Shown here: piece after piece, positions 43,960 to 52,182 of the stretch
How the letters are laid out: each line of letters starts with the position of its first letter
Numbering within the stretch: position 1 is the stretch's first letter
Assembly (NCBI RefSeq): GCF_028464145.1
Contig: NZ_JAQPCG010000001.1
Coordinates: forward strand, 620,001 to 684,000
Source: Maribacter sp. PR1
Lineage (GTDB): Bacteria > Bacteroidota > Bacteroidia > Flavobacteriales > Flavobacteriaceae
Direction of reading: 5' to 3'
DNA: 64,000 nt
The notes under the pieces: model-generated
Seen by the model: only the letters and a program-made list of their open reading frames with translations
Told to the model about the DNA's origin: nothing
The model's database searches: none
Translations under genes and position numbers: made by a program

Positions 43960-44982
43960 ATGAAAACACCTCTCCTGCAATTTACGGATAAAGGAATCTA
44001 TTGTGAAAAAGCAGGTGTTTATCTAGACCCATGGAAACCCGTGGAAAAGGCTATTATTACACATGGTCATGCGGACCATAGCCGATGGGGACACAAGCAA
44101 TATATTACCCATCATAGAAATATACCCATCATTTCCCACAGACTTGGGGATATCCACTCGACCGGAGTAGCATGGGGAGAAAGTTTTACTGTAAACAATG
44201 TAAAATTTAGCTTGCATCCTGCAGGACATATTATTGGATCTTCACAGGTAAGAGTGGAACATAAAGGTGAAGTATGGATCTTTACAGGAGACTATAAAAC
44301 TGAGGACGATGGTATTTCCACTCCTTACGAGTCAATAAAGTGCGATACATTCATAACCGAATGTACCTTTGGACTACCCGCTTTTAAATGGATTCCTCAA
44401 AATGAGGTATTACGGGATATTAACGCATGGTGGAAAGAAAACCAAAATGAAGGAAAAACTTCCATACTTTTTGGGTACAGCCTAGGTAAAGCACAGCGAT
44501 TACTGAAATATTTGGATACTGACATCGGTACCATTTATACCCATGGGGCCATAGAAAACATGACAGAGGTGCTAAGACCCTTAGTATCATTTCCAAAAAC
44601 AACATTGATTACCAAAGAAACCTCCAAAAAAGAATTGTTGGGCAATATTGTCTTGGCACCGCCCAGCGCCCATGGAAGCACTTGGATACGGAAAATGGTT
44701 CCCTATGTAACCGCTTCCGCGAGTGGTTGGATGACCTTTAGGGGGGCACGTAGAAGAAGAGCTATTGATAAGGGGTTTGTACTGAGTGACCATTGCGACT
44801 GGCAAGGTTTGTTATCCAGTATTGAGGCGACTGGAGCGGAAAAGATCATTTGCACACATGGATATAGCGATATATTTTCAAAATATCTACGGGAACTAGG
44901 ATATGATGCCAGAACAGAGGCAACTCAATATGAAGGGGAACAGGGCGAGATGGAGTCGTCAAAATCCAATACAGACTCATGA
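43960..44982 (+). CDS. Ligase-associated DNA exonuclease (metallo-beta-lactamase/beta-CASP type)
   Basis: 340 residues. Metal-ligand His residues are in ITHGHADHSRWGH, HPAGHIIGSSQV and IFTGDYK, with DHCDWQGLLSSIE and CTHGYSDIFSKYLRE at the C-terminus. This is the archaeal CPSF/Ysh1-like nuclease family that accompanies the ATP-dependent ligase and Lhr-type helicase. It probably trims DNA ends before ligation. It overlaps the ligase start by 4 bases, so it is translationally coupled. It is the first gene of the four-gene repair operon. Confidence 0.92.
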   Translation: MKTPLLQFTDKGIYCEKAGVYLDPWKPVEKAIITHGHADHSRWGHKQYITHHRNIPIISHRLGDIHSTGVAWGESFTVNNVKFSLHPAGHIIGSSQVRVEHKGEVWIFTGDYKTEDDGISTPYESIKCDTFITECTFGLPAFKWIPQNEVLRDINAWWKENQNEGKTSILFGYSLGKAQRLLKYLDTDIGTIYTHGAIENMTEVLRPLVSFPKTTLITKETSKKELLGNIVLAPPSAHGSTWIRKMVPYVTASASGWMTFRGARRRRAIDKGFVLSDHCDWQGLLSSIEATGAEKIICTHGYSDIFSKYLRELGYDARTEATQYEGEQGEMESSKSNTDS

Positions 44983-46625
44983 GAAAATTTGCCCAACTTA
45001 TCAAGGCCTTGGACAGTACCAATAAGACCAAGGTAAAGGTTAATGCGCTTGCCGCGTATTTTCAACAGGCCGATGATAAGGACAAGGTTTGGACCATTGC
45101 AATACTTTCACATAGGAGACCTCCAAGACCGGTTAACACGACCTTGCTGCGGGAATGGGCCTCAGAACTGGCTAATATTCCACTTTGGCTATTCGAAGAA
45201 AGTTACCACATCGTAGGCGACTTGGCCGAAACTATCGCCTTGGTAGTCCCAAATTCGAACAAAACATCTTCTAAAAGCCTTACGTCATTTTTAAAGGAGA
45301 TAAAATCTTTAAAATCCAAACCTGAGGATTTTAAGAAAGCCTATTTACACCAAAATTGGAAATCGCTCAACTATTATGAACGCTTTGTGTTCACTAAATT
45401 GATTACAGGTGGATTTAGGATTGGGGTTAGTCAAAAATTGATGACTCGAGCGCTTTCTAAAGCTACGGACATTGATGAAGACATTCTGGCCTATAAGTTG
45501 ATGGGGAATTGGGACCCAGATAAAATTTCATTCCAGCAACTAGTTTTGGAAAAGAACGAGAGTGACTATTTATCAAAACCTTACCCATTTTATTTGGCTT
45601 ATGCCCTTGAAGGTGAAGTGGAGGAATTGGGCGATGTATCGCAATGGTACTCAGAGCATAAATGGGACGGTATACGGTCCCAAGTTATCTTAAGAAATGA
45701 CGAAATCTTTGTTTGGAGCCGGGGTGAGGAACTGGTTACGGACAAGTATCCGGAATTTGAACAATTTATCGGCGTTATTCCCAATGGAACGGTCATCGAT
45801 GGTGAAATCCTACCCTATCCTAAAGGACAAATAGGCACCTTCAACGACCTTCAAAAAAGAATAGGCAGAAAGACCATTACCAAAAATTTGCTAACTAAAT
45901 TCCCTGTAATCTTAAAAGCATATGACCTTTTGGAATGGAGAGGAGCGGATATAAGAAATAAAGCTTTTAAGGAACGTATGCAGTTATTGGAAGACTTGTT
46001 TGATCAAGTGACTTCGGTTCAGCTCAGCCATCAGAATTCCAAGGTCACTGAGCGGAGCCGAAGTGACCTGCCCCTTCAACTCTCAGGGACCCTAAGCTTT
46101 GGTTCTTGGAAGGAGGTCGCCAAGGAAAGAGACTTATCCCGAGAAAAACACAGTGAAGGACTGATGCTTAAAAGAAAGGATTCTCCTTATCTCGTAGGAC
46201 GAAAAAAGGGGGATTGGTGGAAATGGAAAGTGGACCCGTTGACCATAGATGCCGTTCTAACCTATGCCATGCGAGGTCATGGAAGAAGAAGTAACCTATT
46301 TACGGACTACACCTTCGCGCTTTGGAACGAGAACGAGGAAGGAGAAAGGGAATTGGTCACTTTTGCAAAAGCGTATTCCGGATTGACGGATGCCGAATTC
46401 AGAAAATTGGATGCTTGGATAAAGATAAATACTTTAGAGCGGTTTGGACCTGTACGTAGCGTAACCCCTCATCATGTTTTTGAAATCGCTTTTGAAGGGA
46501 TTGCACTTTCCAAAAAGCATAAGAGTGGAGTGGCTACTCGCTTCCCCCGTATGTTACGATGGAGGCAGGATAAAAATATTCATGAAGCGAATTCACTGAA
46601 CGACCTTAAAGAAATGATTCCATAG
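44979..46625 (+). CDS. ATP-dependent DNA ligase carrying an in-frame palindromic-repeat insertion
   Basis: 548 residues. An N-terminal helical domain precedes the adenylation domain, with the nucleotidyl-lysine in EHKWDGIR (K228), then VIDGEIL and SEGLMLKRKDSPY, and a C-terminal OB domain. It seals nicks using ATP. At about residues 344-364 a segment reading VTERSRSDLPLQ is encoded by an imperfect palindrome (46008-46068) that looks like a dispersed repeat inserted in frame in a surface loop. The catalytic motifs are undamaged. It overlaps the exonuclease gene by 4 bases and is 1 base from the helicase gene, so it is one operon. Confidence 0.93.
   Translation: MRKFAQLIKALDSTNKTKVKVNALAAYFQQADDKDKVWTIAILSHRRPPRPVNTTLLREWASELANIPLWLFEESYHIVGDLAETIALVVPNSNKTSSKSLTSFLKEIKSLKSKPEDFKKAYLHQNWKSLNYYERFVFTKLITGGFRIGVSQKLMTRALSKATDIDEDILAYKLMGNWDPDKISFQQLVLEKNESDYLSKPYPFYLAYALEGEVEELGDVSQWYSEHKWDGIRSQVILRNDEIFVWSRGEELVTDKYPEFEQFIGVIPNGTVIDGEILPYPKGQIGTFNDLQKRIGRKTITKNLLTKFPVILKAYDLLEWRGADIRNKAFKERMQLLEDLFDQVTSVQLSHQNSKVTERSRSDLPLQLSGTLSFGSWKEVAKERDLSREKHSEGLMLKRKDSPYLVGRKKGDWWKWKVDPLTIDAVLTYAMRGHGRRSNLFTDYTFALWNENEEGERELVTFAKAYSGLTDAEFRKLDAWIKINTLERFGPVRSVTPHHVFEIAFEGIALSKKHKSGVATRFPRMLRWRQDKNIHEANSLNDLKEMIP
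46008..46068. repeat. Palindromic REP-like element inside the ligase gene
   Basis: The left arm GTGACTTCGGTTCAGCTCAG (about 46008-46027) is an imperfect reverse complement of the right arm (46043-46068). The right arm is itself bounded by GGTCACT (46043-46049) and AGTGACC (46062-46068). Elements reading CACTGAGCGGAGxCGAAGTG are, to my recollection, dispersed in many Bacteroidetes genomes. No second copy is seen in this window. Confidence 0.6.
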
Positions 46626-46626
46626 A

Positions 46627-49095
46627 ATGAATCGGGAAGAGCTTTTTATGATTGCCAAAAACTGGTTCCAACAGCAAGATTGGAAACCCTTTCCTTTTCA
46701 AAAAGAGACTTGGAAAGCCTTTCTGCAAGGAAAGCACGGACTGCTAAATGCCCCTACCGGAAGTGGGAAAACCTATGCTCTGTGGTTTCCTATTGTCCTC
46801 AATTATATCAAACAAAATCCCGATTATAAGAACAAGCATAAAAAAGGATTAAAAGCGGTTTGGATTACGCCCTTACGAGCCCTATCTCAAGAAATAAGAC
46901 AATCTGCAGAGCGGGTTGTAACCGATTTGGGGACTCAGATGACCGTAGGTATTCGTTCTGGAGATACCTCGACGAAAGCACGTGCACAACAAAAAAAACA
47001 GATGCCCGATTTGTTGATTACGACCCCCGAAAGTCTTCAACTACTATTAGCCTCCAAAGGATATGATAAAATATTCAAGGACTGCACCTCCATAGTTGTG
47101 GATGAATGGCACGAAATCTTAGGTACTAAACGGGGCGTTCAGATGGAACTTGCGCTCTCTAGACTCAAAACCGTTTCAAAACATTTACGTATTTGGGGAA
47201 TTTCAGCCACTATAGGAAACATGGAGCAAGCACGGGAAGTCCTCTTAGGCCCCCAATCCAAAGCCTTGGAAAATTCAGTGATGATAAAGGCCAACATCAA
47301 CAAAAAAATTACGGTTAAAAGTATCATTCCAAAGAAAATGGAAACCTTTCCTTGGAGGGGGCATTTGGGGCTTCATTTATTGGAATATGTTATTCCGATT
47401 ATCAATAAAAGTAAAACCACCTTGCTATTCACCAATACTAGAAGTCAGTGCGAAATATGGTTTCAGAAAATACTGGAAAAGCATCCCGAGTTTGCCGGTG
47501 AAATCGCCATACACCATGGGAGCATCAATAAAGAAACAAGGGTTTGGGTGGAAAATGCTATTAGAAACGAAACCCTAAAGGCCGTGGTATGTACTTCCAG
47601 TCTGGATTTGGGTGTTGATTTTGCTCCTGTAGAGACCGTGGTACAGATTGGCGGCCCAAAGGGAGTTGCCCGATTTTTACAGCGAGCGGGAAGAAGTGGC
47701 CACCGACCGGGGAAAGAAAGTGTTATTTATTTCCTTCCTACACATGCCATTGAACTTATTGAAGCGTCGGCACTTCAAAAAGCGGTGAAACAAAATACTG
47801 TGGAAGACCGTATTCCATACCTTAACAGCTATGATGTTTTGCTCCAATACTTGACCACATTGGCCATTTCAGATGGGTTTTATCCTAATGAAATCTTTAG
47901 GGAAGTAGCGGATACTTTTTGCTATCAGGCACTCAGTGAAGAAAACTGGCAATGGCTATTGAATTTTTTGGTCATGGGTAGCCAAAGTCTGCAATCCTAT
48001 GATGAATACAAAAAAGTTGAGGTGGAGGAGGATGGAAAATTCAAGGTGAACAATCGAGGTGTGGCCATGCGTCACCGATTTCAAATCGGGACCATTGTGG
48101 GGGATGTGAACCTCACTGTAAAATATCAAAAAGGCGGGTATATCGGTACTATAGAAGAATACTTTGTCTCAAAACTCAATAAGGGCGATGTATTTACTTT
48201 TGCCGGCAGAAACCTGGAGTTTATTAGAATTAAGGATATGCAGGTCCATGTACGTAATTCCAAGAAGAAAACCAGTAAAGTTTCCAGTTGGATGGGTAGT
48301 CGCCTCACCCTATCCGCACAGATGTCCGAGCTTTTACGAAAGGAATTATATAGTTCTGACGAGGCCATAGAAAAACAATCCATTGAAATACAATCCTTGG
48401 CTCACATTTTTGAAAGACAAAGACGGGAAAGTATCGTACCCCAACCCTCGGAATTTCTAATTGAAACCTTCAAAAGTCGCGATGGCTATCATGCCGTTTT
48501 TTATCCGTTTGAAGGAAGGTTTGTTCACGAGGCAATGGGTAGTCTATTGGGATATCGCATCAGTCTCCTCTCCCCTATTACATTTTCACTCGCATTCAAT
48601 GACTATGGCTTTGAACTTCTGTCCGATAAACCCATAGACATGCAACAGGTATTGGACAACGATCTTTTTACTACCGATTACTTGTTGGATGACCTACAAA
48701 AAAGTCTCAATGCTACTGAAATGGCTCGAAGAAAGTTTAGGGACATTGCTATTATCAGCGGTATGGTATTTACGGGGTATCCGAATAAGGGAATAAAAAT
48801 GAAGCACCTACAAAGCAATTCCCAGTTATTATTCGAAGTGTTTCGAGATTACGAGCCGAACAATCTACTCTTTCAACAGGCATTTACGGAAACCTTTGAG
48901 CACCAGCTAGAGGAAGGACGATTACGACTTTCATTGGAACGTATCGCCACACAGAACATCATGTGGAAACAATGCGAAAAGGCCACTCCCTTTGCTTTTC
49001 CTTTAATTACAGACCGTTTGAGCCGGGAAAAATTATCCAGTGAAAAATTGGAGGACAGAATTAAACGTATGGCAGCCATTTTGATGAAGAAATAG
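46627..49095 (+). CDS. Ligase-associated DEXH-box helicase (Lhr-like)
   Basis: 822 residues. Motif I is NAPTGSGKTYALWFP and motif II IVVDEWHE. Motif III-like GISATIGNMEQ follows, then motif VI LQRAGRSGHRPG, in the Lhr order (superfamily 2). The C-terminal half (about 450-822) is the winged-helix and Lhr core typical of the ligase-associated form. It likely moves along 3'-5' DNA and opens ends for the nuclease and ligase. It begins 1 base after the ligase stop and is followed by the PdeM phosphoesterase 28 bases later. Full length and intact. Confidence 0.93.
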   Translation: MNREELFMIAKNWFQQQDWKPFPFQKETWKAFLQGKHGLLNAPTGSGKTYALWFPIVLNYIKQNPDYKNKHKKGLKAVWITPLRALSQEIRQSAERVVTDLGTQMTVGIRSGDTSTKARAQQKKQMPDLLITTPESLQLLLASKGYDKIFKDCTSIVVDEWHEILGTKRGVQMELALSRLKTVSKHLRIWGISATIGNMEQAREVLLGPQSKALENSVMIKANINKKITVKSIIPKKMETFPWRGHLGLHLLEYVIPIINKSKTTLLFTNTRSQCEIWFQKILEKHPEFAGEIAIHHGSINKETRVWVENAIRNETLKAVVCTSSLDLGVDFAPVETVVQIGGPKGVARFLQRAGRSGHRPGKESVIYFLPTHAIELIEASALQKAVKQNTVEDRIPYLNSYDVLLQYLTTLAISDGFYPNEIFREVADTFCYQALSEENWQWLLNFLVMGSQSLQSYDEYKKVEVEEDGKFKVNNRGVAMRHRFQIGTIVGDVNLTVKYQKGGYIGTIEEYFVSKLNKGDVFTFAGRNLEFIRIKDMQVHVRNSKKKTSKVSSWMGSRLTLSAQMSELLRKELYSSDEAIEKQSIEIQSLAHIFERQRRESIVPQPSEFLIETFKSRDGYHAVFYPFEGRFVHEAMGSLLGYRISLLSPITFSLAFNDYGFELLSDKPIDMQQVLDNDLFTTDYLLDDLQKSLNATEMARRKFRDIAIISGMVFTGYPNKGIKMKHLQSNSQLLFEVFRDYEPNNLLFQQAFTETFEHQLEEGRLRLSLERIATQNIMWKQCEKATPFAFPLITDRLSREKLSSEKLEDRIKRMAAILMKK

Positions 49096-49123
49096 GTAAT
49101 TTTACCTCATGATGCATGGTATT

Positions 49124-49780
49124 ATGATTCGTGACAACTCTTTCCAAATGCACTATTCCGGTGCCCTTTTCTGGAAGGAAAAATCGATTTTGCTCATTAG
49201 TGATGTCCATTTGGGAAAGGTTTCCCATTTTAGAAAATTTGGTGCAGCGGTACCCCAACAAGCGATACAAAAAAATTTTACGGCCATGGATGAGGCTTTG
49301 GAAACCTATCTTCCCAAAACCGTCATCTTTTTGGGCGACCTCTTCCATTCGCACCTCAACAATGAGTGGAAACTGTTCGAAGCTTGGGTAACATCAAAAA
49401 CAATGGATTTTATTTTGGTTTCGGGGAATCACGATATTATATCCCCCTTAAAATACGAGGCTTTAAAAATTCAGATTCTTTCGGAGTTACTATTAGATGG
49501 TTTTTTACTCACACATCATCTGGAGGAACGGGAAGGTGCATTCAACTTTGCAGGACATATTCATCCTGCAATCCGATTAAACGGACTGGGAAGACAATCG
49601 GTTCGTCTGCCCTGTTTTTATAAGACCAACAACCAAATGATTTTACCCGCTTTTGGGGAGTTTACGGGATCTTATACCATGGAGCCCTGTGAAGATTGTG
49701 AGGTTTTCGCCCTATTGGGTGATGCCGTATTACCCGTTCCCATTAAGGAAGTGAAGAAAAAAAGGAAATATCGGAAATAG
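49124..49780 (+). CDS. pdeM: Ligase-associated metallophosphoesterase (PdeM type)
   Basis: About 218 residues from the ATG at 49124, giving MIRDNSFQMHYSGALFWKEK; ATGs at 49109 and 49112 are also possible. Calcineurin-like motifs are ISDVHLGKVSHF, GDLFHSH, SGNHD and AGHIHPAIRL. This small phosphoesterase is encoded with the exonuclease-ligase-helicase set in many bacteria and is proposed to act in DNA repair. It is the last gene of the operon. A Cys pair (CEDCEV) near the C-terminus is notable but unexplained. Confidence 0.9.
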   Translation: MIRDNSFQMHYSGALFWKEKSILLISDVHLGKVSHFRKFGAAVPQQAIQKNFTAMDEALETYLPKTVIFLGDLFHSHLNNEWKLFEAWVTSKTMDFILVSGNHDIISPLKYEALKIQILSELLLDGFLLTHHLEEREGAFNFAGHIHPAIRLNGLGRQSVRLPCFYKTNNQMILPAFGEFTGSYTMEPCEDCEVFALLGDAVLPVPIKEVKKKRKYRK

Positions 49781-49836
49781 CTCTTTTCTTCTTGTTTTAA
49801 ACTAATGAATATCCCTGGATACATGTACTTTTGACT

Positions 49837-50640
49837 ATGACAAAAAAAGGATTTTCCCTTCTTAACCTAATATCTGTAATTGGGGTTATTGCAGTAAACT
49901 ATAGTGCCCAAATCTTTTCATTCAATAACACGACTATTGGGGAAGTAAGCCAGCGATATGACAATCTCTTTACACCGGCCAGTTACGCCTTCGCTATTTG
50001 GGGCCTTATTTTTTTAGGGTTATTGGCATTTTCAATTTTTCAAGTAAGAAGGGCCTTTTATTCCGATAAGGAAAGTCCGTTCATAGAACAAACTGGATTT
50101 TGGTTTGCCTTGGCCAACATTTTAAATGGTTGTTGGGTATTTGCCTTTTTGTACGACTCTGTTGGGTTTTCCGTATTGATAATGTTCGGAATCCTACTCT
50201 CGCTAATCAAAGTCATCTTGAATACCAACATGGAACGATGGGATGCCCCTATTGCAACCATTGCTTTTATATGGTGGCCAATTTGTCTTTATAGTGGTTG
50301 GATTACGGTGGCCACAGTAGCCAACGTATCCGCCTATTTGAGTAAAGTAAATTGGGAAGGTGGTCCATTTTCAGAAATTACCTGGACATTGATAATGATA
50401 GCAATAGCCGTTTTAATCAATCTTCTAATGATTTGGAAGCGTAATATGAGAGAGTTCAGTGCAGTGGGTATTTGGGCTTTGGTGGCTATTTTTGTTAGAC
50501 ATCAAGATACATATTCGACCATTGCCTATACTGCGATGGCAGGTGCACTAATTCTTACCATTGTTTCTATGATTCATGGGTATAAGAATAGACATACTAA
50601 TCCGGTCTATAAACTAAAACAACGTCTTCAAAAAACTTAA
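49837..50640 (+). CDS. TspO/MBR-like tryptophan-rich membrane protein
   Basis: About 267 residues from the ATG at 49837; a TTG at 49831 is less likely. There are seven or so hydrophobic segments, including LLNLISVIGVIAVNYSAQIF, ASYAFAIWGLIFLGLLAFSIF and ATIAFIWWPICLYSGWIT. The FTPASYAFAIWGLI stretch is the hallmark of bacterial tryptophan-rich sensory (TspO-like) proteins. The protein is longer than classical TspO. Ligand and role are unknown (porphyrin or pigment binding is known in the family). It converges with the flavin reductase gene, with 1 base between the two stop codons. Confidence 0.72.
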   Translation: MTKKGFSLLNLISVIGVIAVNYSAQIFSFNNTTIGEVSQRYDNLFTPASYAFAIWGLIFLGLLAFSIFQVRRAFYSDKESPFIEQTGFWFALANILNGCWVFAFLYDSVGFSVLIMFGILLSLIKVILNTNMERWDAPIATIAFIWWPICLYSGWITVATVANVSAYLSKVNWEGGPFSEITWTLIMIAIAVLINLLMIWKRNMREFSAVGIWALVAIFVRHQDTYSTIAYTAMAGALILTIVSMIHGYKNRHTNPVYKLKQRLQKT

Positions 50641-50641
50641 C

Positions 50642-51991
50642 TTAAACCATACTCTTTATATCGTTTGCCCAGGATGGGTAGGTAAATATGGTACTTTGTA
50701 AATTGTCCCCGGTCATTTTTTGATTAATTGCCATCGTGAAAATATTTATGGTTTCACCGGCTTTGGGCCCTAAAAGATGGGCTCCAACGAGTTCTCCGGT
50801 ACGTTCGTTCATGATAATTTTATAAGCATATAACGGTGCATTTATCCTTCTCGCATTAAACCAATTAGGGACTACCTTATAGTTGACAATTACATTCTTA
50901 TATCTACGCTTGGCCTCTTCTTCAGAATATCCAACAGATGCCAAATTGGGCAAGGTAAATACCACAGAAGGAATAATGGGGACGTCCAAGGACTTGGTGT
51001 TCCCGTTTAGTATGTTTTCCGATGCCACATAGCCCTGTCTTCCGGAAAGTGGTGTTAGTGGTAGATTCTTGTCGGATACATCCCCACAGGCATACACTCT
51101 GGAATTTGAAGTACTTTGAAGATAGGAATTGGTGGTAATTCCTTGTTCATCAAAAGCCACATTTCCCTTTTCCAAATATAAGTTGGACAAGGCCGGAACG
51201 CGGCCGGTAGTATTGAAAACTAATTTTGTCTTAATCGATTTTTTGGAATTCTTCACTTCATAGGTAAGTTTATATTTTTTTGATTTTTTCTTAAGCGAGG
51301 TAGGTTTAGCGTTAAAAATAAATCGAATGCCCAATTTTTCGGAATAGTCTTTCAGTTCTTTGGTCAAATCTTTATCGAAGGGGTGTAAAATTGAATCTCC
51401 TCTATCCAGAACAACAACCTTGGAACCAGCCCTTGCAGCCATGTGTGCAAATTCCATCCCCACATATCCGGCACCGAGAAATGTAATGTGTTTAGGCAAT
51501 TTTTTCAGCGTTAAAAAATCATCACTTACTTGCAAATATCCATTCCCATTGAAGGATAGTTTTCTTGGTTCATGACCTGTGGCAATGATTATGGTTTTAG
51601 CCGTGACCCTTTTTTTTCCAACGGATAGTGTTTTCTCGTCAATGAATTTTGGGGACTGATGAAATAGGGTTATTCCCAAATCACTGAGCATTTTCTCTGT
51701 ATTTTCGGGAACGGGCTCCGTAAACTCGGTTTTAAATTTTTGTAGTTTCTTCCAATTTATGGTTAACGGCTTTACAATTCCTTTCTTCTTGAGATTGTTT
51801 GCCTGTTCAACAGCTTCGGTTGCTCCCAATAGCACTTTTTTTGGATCGCAACCTCGATTGGCGCAAGTACCCCCAAACGCTCTTTTTTCCGCAATTGCCA
51901 CTTTTTTTCCCGCCTCCGCACAAGCTTTGGCGACCGTCTGCCCCGCAATTCCACTTCCAATGACAAATACATCAAACTTTTTTGAGTCCAT
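50642..51991 (-). CDS. FAD/NAD(P)-dependent disulfide oxidoreductase (glutathione/mercuric reductase-like)
   Basis: 449 residues. It has the FAD motif VIGSGIAGQTVAKACAEAG and the redox-active Cys pair in GTCANRGCDPKK. The NAD(P) motif is FLGAGYVGMEFAHMAARAG, followed by YACGDVSDKNLPLTPL and a dimerisation domain. The C-terminus ends TYPSWANDIKSMV and lacks the HPT-type His pair expected for glutathione reductase, so the electron acceptor may differ. No mercury or thioredoxin genes are next to it. Substrate is unassigned beyond the family. Confidence 0.87.
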   Translation of the reverse strand: MDSKKFDVFVIGSGIAGQTVAKACAEAGKKVAIAEKRAFGGTCANRGCDPKKVLLGATEAVEQANNLKKKGIVKPLTINWKKLQKFKTEFTEPVPENTEKMLSDLGITLFHQSPKFIDEKTLSVGKKRVTAKTIIIATGHEPRKLSFNGNGYLQVSDDFLTLKKLPKHITFLGAGYVGMEFAHMAARAGSKVVVLDRGDSILHPFDKDLTKELKDYSEKLGIRFIFNAKPTSLKKKSKKYKLTYEVKNSKKSIKTKLVFNTTGRVPALSNLYLEKGNVAFDEQGITTNSYLQSTSNSRVYACGDVSDKNLPLTPLSGRQGYVASENILNGNTKSLDVPIIPSVVFTLPNLASVGYSEEEAKRRYKNVIVNYKVVPNWFNARRINAPLYAYKIIMNERTGELVGAHLLGPKAGETINIFTMAINQKMTGDNLQSTIFTYPSWANDIKSMV

Positions 51992-52162
51992 TTAAATACA
52001 TTTTAAAAACACCGTCTCCTTATATAATTACCGAACAAATGCTCAGGAATAATTCAACAATAGGGTGTTCGGCTTTTAAGCTTTTACAATTTCCGATTTT
52101 TTTGAGGCACTAACTGACCCATATTCGATAAAAATGAATGGTATCCATTGCCTGTGTATCCT

Positions 52163-52170
52163 TATATTTG
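52163..52170 (+). promoter_or_regulatory. -7 promoter-like element upstream of mfd
   Basis: TATATTTG matches TAnnTTTG and lies downstream of the first in-frame ATG (52138). This implies that transcription starts after that ATG and that translation starts at a TTG at 52183 or 52186. No good -33 element is at the right distance. Confidence 0.35.
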
Positions 52171-52182
52171 CAAAAATTTTTT

